From positions 1-46,560 of the forward strand of contig CAMJAP010000013.1 of assembly GCA_946403625.1 (NCBI GenBank): DNA of 46,560 nt, written 5' to 3'. Shown here piece by piece: positions 1 to 7,118 of the stretch. Every line of letters starts with the position of its first letter. Position 1 is the stretch's first letter. The notes beneath the pieces were generated by a model. It had not been told where the DNA came from. It did not search any database and was given only the letters and a program-made list of their open reading frames with translations. Position numbers and translations under genes: made by a program. This stretch comes from an uncultured Lachnospiraceae bacterium. GTDB taxonomy: Bacteria; Bacillota; Clostridia; Lachnospirales; Lachnospiraceae.

Positions 1-2
1 GA

Positions 3-86
3 GGGGATGCGCCGGTGGAACAAACTTCTTGCGAAGGCACCGCGAGAAAACTGTCTTTACCGGCCGGCTCCGATGGAGACAGCTGA
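3..86 (+). CDS. Possible C-terminal tail of an upstream gene (partial)
   Basis: Reading from base 3 gives 27 codons without interruption and a TGA at 84-86. The tail is mixed polar (GDAPVEQTSCEGTARKLSLP and a further seven residues). It is too short to identify. Another frame is also open here up to 246, but that one overlaps the well-supported gene at 146 and looks like a shadow. This is a guess based on gene spacing. Confidence 0.2.
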   Translation, partial: GDAPVEQTSCEGTARKLSLPAGSDGDS

Positions 87-145
87 CCGGAAACTTACAA
101 GCTCCGGGAGCGGGAAGCAGAAACATATAAAGGAATCAAAAGGAA

Positions 146-910
146 ATGAGATTAAAGTCATATTTACGGGGAATCGGAATCGGGGTGGCAGTAACGGCCC
201 TGATCCTGCATTTCTCCGGAAGCGGAAAAAACGGAGAGATGAGTGATGCACAGATCCGGGCGAGAGCGGCGGAACTGGGTATGGTGGAGCGGATGACGCT
301 GGCAGAGACCGGAGGAACCCAGGAAGGGGAGAAGCCGACGGCACCGCCGAGAACGACGGAAGCACCGACCGAAGTGCCTGCGGAACCGACACCGGACGGA
401 AATGAGGCGGAGCCGACCGAAACTCCGGAAACTACGCCGGAGGTGACGGAGAGTCCGACCGCGGAAGCAACGGAAACGCCGACACCGGAACCGACGGCAA
501 CACCGACGCCGGAACCGACGGCAACACCGACACCGGAACCGACGGCAACACCGACGCCGGAACCGACGGCAACACCGACACCGGAACCGACGGCAACGCC
601 GACACCGGAACCGACGGCAACACCGACACCGGAGCCGACAGAAGCTCCGACACCGGCAGCCGCAAATGTGACTTCCGGCTTTGCAATCAATACCGAGGAT
701 GCTATGATCACGGTACGTTCGGGCGAAGGCTCGCTTACCGTGGCGCGCCGTCTGGCGGAAGCGGGAGTGGTCACCTCGGCCAAAGAGCTGGATGATTATC
801 TGTGCAAGCACGGATACGACCGCAAGATCTGCACGGGGGCGCATGTGATCCCGGCGGGAGCGTCTTATGAAGAGATCGGAAAGATCATTACGACACGGAC
901 CGATCGTTGA
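146..910 (+). CDS. Membrane-anchored MltG/YceG-like protein with a Pro-Thr-Glu repeat linker
   Basis: The 254-residue protein has a short basic N-terminus and one hydrophobic segment (about residues 8-24), which should anchor it with the rest outside. Residues 60-175 are a Pro/Thr/Glu-rich linker whose core (111-170) is seven near-identical PEPTATPT-type units. Residues 186-254 resemble the small LysM-like N-terminal subdomain of MltG/YceG endolytic transglycosylases, with a 'VRSGEGSLTVARRLAEAGVV' pattern and a closing 'IPAGASYEEIGKII'. The catalytic domain of MltG is absent, so this is probably a wall-binding or regulatory protein and not an enzyme. AGGAA at 131-135 is ten bases before the ATG; AGGAA at 141-145 abuts it. 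rpsB follows behind its own promoter. Confidence 0.7.
   Translation: MRLKSYLRGIGIGVAVTALILHFSGSGKNGEMSDAQIRARAAELGMVERMTLAETGGTQEGEKPTAPPRTTEAPTEVPAEPTPDGNEAEPTETPETTPEVTESPTAEATETPTPEPTATPTPEPTATPTPEPTATPTPEPTATPTPEPTATPTPEPTATPTPEPTEAPTPAAANVTSGFAINTEDAMITVRSGEGSLTVARRLAEAGVVTSAKELDDYLCKHGYDRKICTGAHVIPAGASYEEIGKIITTRTDR
476..655 (+). repeat. 24-bp tandem repeat encoding a PEPTATPT linker
   Basis: About seven copies of a 24-base unit (accggaaccgacggcaacac plus four bases) lie in frame inside the MltG-like gene. Copies differ mostly at third positions (aca/acg). Each unit encodes one octapeptide of an extended wall-spanning linker. Copy number is likely to vary between strains by slippage. 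Confidence 0.9.
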
Positions 911-958
911 GAACAACGGAACAAGACAGGGAACGGAAAACGGAGTGCGGCGAAAAAT

Positions 959-986
959 TTGCTTGCATTCCGTTTCTTGTTATGAT
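959..986 (+). promoter_or_regulatory. Probable promoter of rpsB
   Basis: TTGCTT at 959-964 and TATGAT at 981-986 are 16 bases apart. This is the best sigma-A-type match in the gap before rpsB and implies a leader of roughly 95 nt. Confidence 0.55.
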
Positions 987-1014
987 AAAGTATGAATGTT
1001 GCAAAAAATCAGCA

Positions 1015-1057
1015 CGCACGGAACCGTTTAGGTGACACTAAAGTGTTTACCCGTGCG
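1015..1057 (+). promoter_or_regulatory. Structured 5' leader of rpsB (candidate ribosomal protein leader)
   Basis: CGCACGG (1015-1021) pairs perfectly with CCGTGCG (1051-1057). Between them ACAC (1035-1038) can pair with GTGT (1043-1046) around a TAAA loop. The stem ends 17 bases before the GGAGG that serves rpsB. Ribosomal protein operons often use such leaders for feedback by their own product. I do not recognise this one as a catalogued S2 leader. Confidence 0.45.
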
Positions 1058-1087
1058 GAAGTCAAACCCAGACGGAGGTAAATCAAA

Positions 1088-1843
1088 ATGGGCGTAATTT
1101 CTATGAAGCAGTTGCTGGAAGCCGGTGTTCATTTCGGACATCAGACCAGACGCTGGAACCCGAAGATGGCACCGTACATCTTCACAGAACGTAACGGTAT
1201 CTACATCATCGACCTGCAGAAGTCCGTAGGTATGGTGGACAGCGCTTACAATGCAATCTCTGACATTGCAGCACAGGGCGGTACCGTACTTTTCGTTGGT
1301 ACAAAGAAGCAGGCTCAGGAGGCTATCAAGTCCGAGGCAGAGCGTTGCGGTATGTACTATGTAAATGAGAGATGGCTGGGCGGTATGCTTACCAACTTCA
1401 AGACCATCCAGTCCCGTATCAAGAGACTGAAAGAGATCGAGCGTATGTCTCAGGACGGTACCTTTGATGTTCTTCCGAAGAAGGAAGTTATCAACCTGAA
1501 GAAGGAATGGGATCGTCTGGAGAAGAACCTGGGCGGTATCAAAGAGATGCAGCGTATTCCGGATGCTATCTTCGTAGTAGATCCGAAGAAGGAGCACATC
1601 TGCATCAGCGAGGCTCAGACACTTGGTATTACACTGTTCGGTATCTGCGATACCAACTGCGATCCGGAAGAGCTGGATTATGTGATCCCGGGTAACGACG
1701 ATGCTATCCGCGCCGTAAAGCTGATCGTTTCCAAGATGGCAGATGCTATCATCGAAGGCAAGCAGGGCGAAGAGAACATCTCCGCTGAGGAAGCTGAGAG
1801 CGCAGCTGCTGAGGAAGAGCAGGCAGCAGAAGGCACTGTATAA
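1088..1843 (+). CDS. rpsB: 30S ribosomal protein S2
   Basis: The 251-residue protein begins [20 protein letters not shown], the conserved S2 start, and continues through '[12 protein letters not shown]', '[12 protein letters not shown]' and '[13 protein letters not shown]'. S2 sits on the solvent side of the 30S subunit between head and body and binds late in assembly with S1. The last 25 residues are Glu/Ala-rich, as is common for S2. CGGAGG at 1073-1078 with a short spacer fixes the ATG. tsf follows after a 123-base gap that contains a hairpin. Confidence 0.98.
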   Translation: MGVISMKQLLEAGVHFGHQTRRWNPKMAPYIFTERNGIYIIDLQKSVGMVDSAYNAISDIAAQGGTVLFVGTKKQAQEAIKSEAERCGMYYVNERWLGGMLTNFKTIQSRIKRLKEIERMSQDGTFDVLPKKEVINLKKEWDRLEKNLGGIKEMQRIPDAIFVVDPKKEHICISEAQTLGITLFGICDTNCDPEELDYVIPGNDDAIRAVKLIVSKMADAIIEGKQGEENISAEEAESAAAEEEQAAEGTV

Positions 1844-1870
1844 ATCATTGTCTTAAGAGTGTTTTAATCG

Positions 1871-1907
1871 GAATGCCTGACGAACGCGGTTCATCAGGCA
1901 TTCTTTA
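1871..1907 (+). terminator. Hairpin between rpsB and tsf (weak terminator or attenuator)
   Basis: GAATGCCTGA (1871-1880) pairs perfectly over ten bases with TCAGGCATTC (1894-1903) around a 13-base loop. Only TTC/TTT follows, so the U-tract is poor. It probably lowers but does not stop transcription into tsf. Confidence 0.55.
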
Positions 1908-1966
1908 AAGAAGAACAGAATGTGGTGAAATCACCGATTACGATAATAAAACAGGAGGAAGAAAAA

Positions 1967-3073
1967 ATGGCAGCAATTACAGCAGCAATGGTAAAAGAAC
2001 TGCGTGAGATGTCCGGTGCAGGTATGATGGAGTGCAAGAAGGCTCTGACCGAGACCGATGGTGATATGGATGCAGCAGTAGAAGTACTGAAGAAATCCGG
2101 TGCGATGAAGGCAGAGAAGAAGGCAAGCCGTATCGCAGCAGAAGGTCTTTGCGCAGTAGCAAAGGCAGAAGACGGCAAGACTGCAGCAGTTGTTGAGGTT
2201 AACTCCGAGACAGACTTCGTTGCAAAGAACGAGAAGTTCAAAGAGTTCGTATCCCGTGTAGCAGCTCAGGCACTGCAGAGCAACGCAGCAGATATGGACG
2301 GCTTTATGGAAGAGAAGTGGATCGATGACGGCGCAAAGACCGTTAAGGAAGCACTGAACGATATGGTGCTGACCATCGGTGAGAAGCTGGATATCCGTCG
2401 TTTCAAGAAAGTACAGAGCGCAGGCCTGGTAGAGTCCTACATCCACGGCGGCGGTAAGATCGCTGTTATCGTAGAGGCAGAAGGCGATGACAAGGCTGAG
2501 GTTCGCGAGGCTATGAAGAACATCGCAATGCAGGTTGCAGCTATGAGCCCGCAGTACGTACAGAGAAGCGATATCTCCGATGAGGCTATGGCTAAGATGC
2601 GTGAGATCGTTATCGACAGCTCCATCAACGAGCCGGATACACTGCCGAAGCCGATCCTGCAGAAGCTGCTTGAGAAGGCAGTAGCAGAGAAGCTGTGGAG
2701 CGAGGAAGACATCAAGGCTTACGAAGAGCAGAAGAACAACAAGTACCTGTTCAACTTCCTGTCTGATGCAGCAAAGGCTACTCTGGCTGCAGAGGCTATG
2801 AAGAACAAGGATGCTTACCTGGCTGACAAGATCTTCGGTGGTCTGGTAGAAGGCCGTATCTCCAAGCAGGTGAAGGAAATCTGCCTGTTCGATCAGGTTT
2901 ATGTAAAGGCTGAGGACGGCAAGCAGACTGTAAAGGCTTATGTGGAAGAGGTTGCTAAGAAGGCCGGTACCGCATTTGCAATCAAGTCCGTGATCCGTTT
3001 CGAGACCGGCGAAGGTATCCAGAAGAAGGAAGAAAACTTTGCAGAAGAAGTTGCAAAGCAGATGAACGGATGA
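1967..3073 (+). CDS. tsf: Elongation factor Ts with an internal insertion
   Basis: EF-Ts is the nucleotide exchange factor for EF-Tu. The chosen ATG at 1967 follows AGGAGG (1953-1958) and gives MAAITAAMVKELREMSGAGM; an in-frame upstream ATG has no such site. The UBA-like N-terminal domain (1-55) and the TDFVAKN element (residues 82-88) that contacts EF-Tu are present. The protein is 368 residues, longer than the roughly 290-310 usual for bacteria. The extra length lies around residues 220-280, between 'SDISDEAM' and 'LVEGRISK', and is helical and charged in character. The gene end overlaps the next reading frame by ATGA, and a strong terminator follows at once. Confidence 0.97.
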   Translation: MAAITAAMVKELREMSGAGMMECKKALTETDGDMDAAVEVLKKSGAMKAEKKASRIAAEGLCAVAKAEDGKTAAVVEVNSETDFVAKNEKFKEFVSRVAAQALQSNAADMDGFMEEKWIDDGAKTVKEALNDMVLTIGEKLDIRRFKKVQSAGLVESYIHGGGKIAVIVEAEGDDKAEVREAMKNIAMQVAAMSPQYVQRSDISDEAMAKMREIVIDSSINEPDTLPKPILQKLLEKAVAEKLWSEEDIKAYEEQKNNKYLFNFLSDAAKATLAAEAMKNKDAYLADKIFGGLVEGRISKQVKEICLFDQVYVKAEDGKQTVKAYVEEVAKKAGTAFAIKSVIRFETGEGIQKKEENFAEEVAKQMNG

Positions 3074-4680
3074 GTTTCAACCAAGAACGATCTGACGGCT
3101 GCGGTTTCCGCAGCCGTTTTTCAAAAGAAAATTTATTAACGGATCGCAGAAGGCTGAATGTTTGTCTGGTATCCGTTCTTTTTTGGGGACTGGCAGCCCA
3201 TGCGTATGTATTTTTTCACAATACATTTTCGCATGATTCCCTGGCAGAGTTTAATGCGGCGGTCTTTGGCAATGAATGGAAGATGCAGCTGGGACGCGTA
3301 TTTGTGCCGGCGTATCGTTTTTTGTTCCGCGGTGATCTGAATCTGCCGTGGCTGATCGGTGTACTGTCCCTGATCTTTTTGTATGGTGCGGTCTATCTGA
3401 CGGTGCGTATTTTTCATATTCACAGAAACATCATTATGTTTTTGCTGGGCGGCATCTACGCGGCAAACCTGACGGTATCGGCCACGGCAGCGACCTATAT
3501 CAATGATCTGGACAGCAATATGATGGCGCTCTTGATGGCGGTGCTGTCCGTGTTTCTTTGGAAAAAGACGAAGCGCGGCTATCTATGGGGCATGGTACCG
3601 TTGTGTATTTCACTCGGGCTGTACCAGAGCTACATTTCAACGGCCATTACCCTGATCCTGCTCAGTATGATCTTGAAACTGTTAAAGGGCGGGGAATTCA
3701 AGACGGTTGTCCGTAAGGGACTGTTAGCTTGTGTGATGCTGATCGGTGCCGGAATACTGTATCTGCTTGCAATGAAACTGTTATTGATGTTCAGCCCGGT
3801 GAAACTCAAATCGGATAATTACAATTCCGTGACCGGCTTTTTGTCCCTGCAGTTTTCGGCATTGCCGAAGCTGATCGGAAAGGATTATCTGCGTACGGTT
3901 TATCGCATTGTTGCAACGGCATCTTCCTATCCGCAATGGATGGTCATCAGTGTACATGCGGTTTTATTGCTTGTGGGCGGAATGAGTTTTGTGATCTCGC
4001 TCTCCAATCCGAAAGTGGGAAAGAAGGAGCGGATCCTGGCGGCGGTACTGCTTTTGCTGGTTCCGATCGCTATGAATGTGGCCTATATCCTGAGCGGCGG
4101 AATGAGCCATGAGCTGATGCACTTCGCGTTCAATCTGATCTATGTGTTCCTGCTGCTTTTGGCGGATCGTATGGAATGGAACCGGCGATTGCTGCAGTTT
4201 CGAGCGAAGAAGGTCCTGGCCGCGCTCATTGTTCTGATGACATTTTTTATCCTGTGGGGAAATGTGCGTCTGGCCAATACACTGTATTTAAAGAAGAATA
4301 TGGAATACGATGCCAACCTGGTCTTTTTTACCGGGGTGGTGGATCGTATGGAGCAGACGGAAGGCTATGAGATCGGAAATACGCAGGTGGTTTTTGTGGA
4401 ATTGCCGGTGATCCAGTTGGAAGATGCTCCCGGTTTTGAGAGTGTCAGCGCGATCGCGGGAATGTGGAGGAACTACGTTCCTTACGGTACGGATCCATGG
4501 AGTTATCAGGCGTATTTCAAATATGTGCTGCTCAATCCGGCCAGAATGGCGGAGCAGGAAGTCTGGAGCGAAATGCAGGACGATCCGCGTGTGGAAGAAA
4601 TGCCGATCTATCCGGCTATGGGAAGCGTGGCTATGATCGATGATGTGATGGTGGTGCGATTCGGCAGAAGGACCAATTGA
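3070..4680 (+). CDS. GtrII-type multipass membrane glucosyltransferase-domain protein
   Basis: The 536-residue protein has about ten hydrophobic segments, an early conserved-looking 'FSHDSLAEFN' with an acidic residue in the first outer loop, and the overall pattern of the GtrII glucosyltransferase family (polyprenyl-phosphate-sugar dependent, GT-C-like fold). Such enzymes decorate surface glycans or teichoic acids outside the membrane. The only in-frame ATG overlaps the tsf stop (ATGA). Translation from there runs through the tsf terminator hairpin, so the first 25 residues may be little used or the start may be atypical; no in-frame GTG or TTG lies before the first membrane segment. The 3' end abuts a promoter for the next gene. 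Confidence 0.75.
   Translation: MSFNQERSDGCGFRSRFSKENLLTDRRRLNVCLVSVLFWGLAAHAYVFFHNTFSHDSLAEFNAAVFGNEWKMQLGRVFVPAYRFLFRGDLNLPWLIGVLSLIFLYGAVYLTVRIFHIHRNIIMFLLGGIYAANLTVSATAATYINDLDSNMMALLMAVLSVFLWKKTKRGYLWGMVPLCISLGLYQSYISTAITLILLSMILKLLKGGEFKTVVRKGLLACVMLIGAGILYLLAMKLLLMFSPVKLKSDNYNSVTGFLSLQFSALPKLIGKDYLRTVYRIVATASSYPQWMVISVHAVLLLVGGMSFVISLSNPKVGKKERILAAVLLLLVPIAMNVAYILSGGMSHELMHFAFNLIYVFLLLLADRMEWNRRLLQFRAKKVLAALIVLMTFFILWGNVRLANTLYLKKNMEYDANLVFFTGVVDRMEQTEGYEIGNTQVVFVELPVIQLEDAPGFESVSAIAGMWRNYVPYGTDPWSYQAYFKYVLLNPARMAEQEVWSEMQDDPRVEEMPIYPAMGSVAMIDDVMVVRFGRRTN
3095..3121 (+). terminator. Intrinsic terminator of tsf, inside the next reading frame
   Basis: ACGGCTGCGG (3095-3104) pairs over ten bases with CCGCAGCCGT (3108-3117) around TTT and is followed by a run of T to 3121. 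This is a textbook Rho-independent terminator 22 bases after the tsf stop codon. Confidence 0.9.
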
Positions 4681-4705
4681 TTACCGGCCGTTTATGGGCT
4701 AAAAT
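4677..4705 (+). promoter_or_regulatory. Promoter overlapping the GtrII stop codon
   Basis: TTGATT (4677-4682) and TAAAAT (4700-4705) are 17 bases apart, close to the sigma-A consensus. It would drive the small protein at 4751. Confidence 0.6.
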
Positions 4706-4750
4706 AACAAGAGAGCAGGTAGTGTTTTTGACAAAAGCGGAGGTGACAGT

Positions 4751-5008
4751 ATGGGGTTATTTGACCGTTTCGGAACCAAACATTCGGAACTGGAGCAACT
4801 GCTTTTCAAAGTGGAGAGCAACATCGCCAACAATTATAAGGATGCGGCGCAGGAAGCATTCGTGATCTTTGAGCAGCATTGTGCCGAACTGGATGCTGCA
4901 GGGAAGCTGAGTGCCAAGCAGAAAGCGCATTACCAGGAGATCATCGGAGATCTGCGGGTACGCCTGAAAGGCTTTACCCACAAGGACCAGAAGCCATACT
5001 GGACCTGA
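4751..5008 (+). CDS. Small conserved-looking protein of unknown function
   Basis: The 85-residue protein is soluble, charged and predicted largely helical, with no signal peptide, membrane segment or Cys pair. GGAGG at 4739-4743 is well placed before the ATG, and it has its own likely promoter. A promoter for the VanW gene follows its stop codon, so it appears to be a single-gene unit. I do not recognise the family. Its composition, with no low-complexity stretch, argues that it is a real gene. Confidence 0.7.
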   Translation: MGLFDRFGTKHSELEQLLFKVESNIANNYKDAAQEAFVIFEQHCAELDAAGKLSAKQKAHYQEIIGDLRVRLKGFTHKDQKPYWT

Positions 5009-5020
5009 GATCCGTTCCCA

Positions 5021-5049
5021 TTGACACCTATTTGGAAAAAGCATAAAAT
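5021..5049 (+). promoter_or_regulatory. Strong sigma-A-type promoter before the VanW/phosphonate genes
   Basis: A perfect TTGACA (5021-5026) is 17 bases from TAAAAT (5044-5049). It lies about 60 bases before the VanW start and is the best candidate to drive the VanW-phnW-pepM-pntC transcript. Confidence 0.8.
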
Positions 5050-5109
5050 AAAGGAAATGTCCCAGCGGCATTTTTTTGTGATGGAATGCGACAAAATAAG
5101 GAGAACCTG

Positions 5110-5958
5110 ATGAAAAAACATTGGAAGAAACTGCTGATCCTGGTTGTTGTGACGCTGCTTACCTGGTGTCCGAGTCCGGCGCCCCATGTATATGCGGGGG
5201 GTGTTCCTACCGGGGATGATGCGGTCGAGATCGTGATGCCGGACGGAACCGTTTTTGATCCGGTATATTATGCCCAGTGGAATCCGGATGTGGCGGCAGT
5301 GATGGGAACCAGCCGTTTTCAGTTGTATAAGCATTATATCGAGCATGGCCGTGCGGAAGGCCGTGTCTTTCATGAAAAGGTGATCAATCAGTATGCGGGA
5401 GCAGACGGCTATCTGTACCGCGATGAGATCGAGCCCAACGGTGTGACGATGCGGACGATCATGGATCCGGCAACCGGGCAGACCGTGCAGGAAGTGATCC
5501 AGCCGCAGCCTATGACTTTTCTTTCGGCAGTATCCACACATTACAATACCCGTATCGCGCGTGCGACCAATGTACAATTGGCATCCAATCGCATTCATAA
5601 TACGATCCTGATGCCGGGACAGGAGTTTTCCTACAGCAAGACAATCCTGCCGCGTACCAAGGCGAATGGCTACGTGATGGCAACCGTATATCTGAATCAT
5701 CAGCATGCGCAGGGCATCGGCGGCGGTATCTGTCAGGTATCGTCCACAACCTATGCAGCGCTTTTGGATGCAGGGATCCCGGTGACCGAGCGGCATGCAC
5801 ATTCTCTTCCGGTCACCTATATCGGAAGGGGCAGGGATGCAACGATCGCCAGCCCCAATCTGGATCTACGTTTTAAGAATGTATATGATTACCCGCTGTG
5901 CATCCAGTCCTTTTATGCGAACGGGGATGTCACGGTAATGCTGGTAGCTTTGAAATAA
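5110..5958 (+). CDS. Secreted VanW family protein
   Basis: The ATG at 5110 follows AAGGAG (5097-5102) and starts a classical signal peptide (MKKHWKKLLILVVVTLLTW, cleavage near 'VYA' at about residue 29). An ORF starting earlier at 5086 is less likely. Residues 45-90 hold a 'DPVYYAQWNPDVAAVMG..HYIEHGRAEGR' type repeat often found in secreted Clostridia proteins. From about residue 125 to the end it matches the VanW domain: 'VQLASNRIHNTILMPGQEFS', 'GGGICQVSSTTYAALLDAGI' and 'ERHAHSLPVTYIGRGRDA'. VanW was named from glycopeptide resistance clusters; its biochemical role is not settled but lies in the envelope. The phosphonate gene phnW starts 15 bases downstream, which suggests co-transcription. 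Confidence 0.85.
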   Translation: MKKHWKKLLILVVVTLLTWCPSPAPHVYAGGVPTGDDAVEIVMPDGTVFDPVYYAQWNPDVAAVMGTSRFQLYKHYIEHGRAEGRVFHEKVINQYAGADGYLYRDEIEPNGVTMRTIMDPATGQTVQEVIQPQPMTFLSAVSTHYNTRIARATNVQLASNRIHNTILMPGQEFSYSKTILPRTKANGYVMATVYLNHQHAQGIGGGICQVSSTTYAALLDAGIPVTERHAHSLPVTYIGRGRDATIASPNLDLRFKNVYDYPLCIQSFYANGDVTVMLVALK

Positions 5959-5973
5959 GGAGATGGAGTAGTG

Positions 5974-7104
5974 ATGGAGATCAAGCGTAATGTTTTGTTA
6001 AATCCCGGGCCGGCAACGACCACGGATACGGTGAAGATGGCACAGATCGTGCCGGATATCTGCCCGCGGGAGCAGGAGTTTGCTTCCCTGATGAAAGGGC
6101 TGCGTCAGGATCTGTTAAAGGTGGTTCATGCGGATCCGGCAGAGTATACTTCCGTACTTTTCTGCGGATCGGGAACCATCAATATGGATGTGTGCCTCAA
6201 TTCCCTCTTACCGGAAGGAAAGAAGATTCTGGTGATCAATAACGGTGCCTATTCGACCCGTGCCGTAGAGATCTGTGAAGGCTACGGACTGCCGCACATC
6301 AATCTGCAGTTCCCGGTGGATGAACAGCCGGATTTGAAGAAAGTGGAGCAGACACTGAAAGAAAACAGCGATATTGCGCTGGTGTATATCACACATAACG
6401 AAACCGGTACCGGACTGTTAAATCCGATCCGGGAGATCGGCGCGCTGGCACATCAGTACGGTGCGATCTTTGTGACGGATACCACATCCACGCTGGCCAT
6501 GCGCCCCATTGATGTGGCAAAGGATAATATTGATTTCTGTATGTCTTCGGCACAGAAGGGGCTGATGGCAATGACCGGGCTTTCTTTTGTGATCGGTCGC
6601 ACCGATATCATCAAGGCATCCAAAGATTATCCGAGACGTTCCTATTACTGCAATATGTATCTGCAGTATGAGTATTTCGAAAAGACCGGAGAGATGCATT
6701 TTACACCGCCGGTACAGACGATCTATTCGTTGATCCAGGCGCTGAAGGAATACTTCGCAGAGGGCGAGGAAGCCAAGTGGGCCAGACATACCAGAGTGTT
6801 CAATGCGATCCATGAAGGTATCGAAAAACTGGGCTTTCGTGATATCATCAAACGCGAACTGCAGGCCGGTCTGGTGGTTTCCGTAAAATATCCGGACGAT
6901 CCGAACTGGGATTTTACCAAGGTGCATGACTATTGCTACGAGCGCGGATTCACCATTTATCCGGGCAAGATCTCCACGACCGATACCTTCCGTCTGTGTG
7001 CACTGGGAGCGATCGATGAAGCGGATATCCGCGATTTCTTTAAGGTATTTGAAGCGGCTTGCAGGGAGTATCAGATTCAGATCCCGGCAAAGTATAACGA
7101 CTGA
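5974..7104 (+). CDS. phnW: 2-aminoethylphosphonate:pyruvate aminotransferase
   Basis: This fold-type I PLP enzyme interconverts phosphonoacetaldehyde plus alanine with AEP plus pyruvate. It carries 'RNVLLNPGPATTT' at the N-terminus, an Asp that contacts the PLP ring in 'FVTDTTST', and the Schiff-base lysine K195 in 'SSAQKGLMAM'. The length of 376 residues is normal for the family. In degradation clusters PhnW runs towards phosphonoacetaldehyde, but here it sits next to PepM and Ppd, so it should make AEP. I chose the ATG at 5974; a GTG one codon earlier (5971) is equally close to AAGGAG (5957-5962). pepM starts 14 bases after its stop codon. Confidence 0.93.
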   Translation: MEIKRNVLLNPGPATTTDTVKMAQIVPDICPREQEFASLMKGLRQDLLKVVHADPAEYTSVLFCGSGTINMDVCLNSLLPEGKKILVINNGAYSTRAVEICEGYGLPHINLQFPVDEQPDLKKVEQTLKENSDIALVYITHNETGTGLLNPIREIGALAHQYGAIFVTDTTSTLAMRPIDVAKDNIDFCMSSAQKGLMAMTGLSFVIGRTDIIKASKDYPRRSYYCNMYLQYEYFEKTGEMHFTPPVQTIYSLIQALKEYFAEGEEAKWARHTRVFNAIHEGIEKLGFRDIIKRELQAGLVVSVKYPDDPNWDFTKVHDYCYERGFTIYPGKISTTDTFRLCALGAIDEADIRDFFKVFEAACREYQIQIPAKYND

Positions 7105-7118
7105 AGGGGGAATATATT

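Noticed and set aside
476-655. 24-bp tandem repeats as CRISPR or iteron origin
   Set aside because: Units are contiguous without spacers, match a coding octapeptide and lie in a membrane protein gene.
136-783. Val/Gly/Ser-rich repeat protein on the minus strand opposite the PEPTATPT gene
   Set aside because: It is the reverse translation of the 24-bp repeats; the plus strand has the start site, anchor and MltG-like domain.
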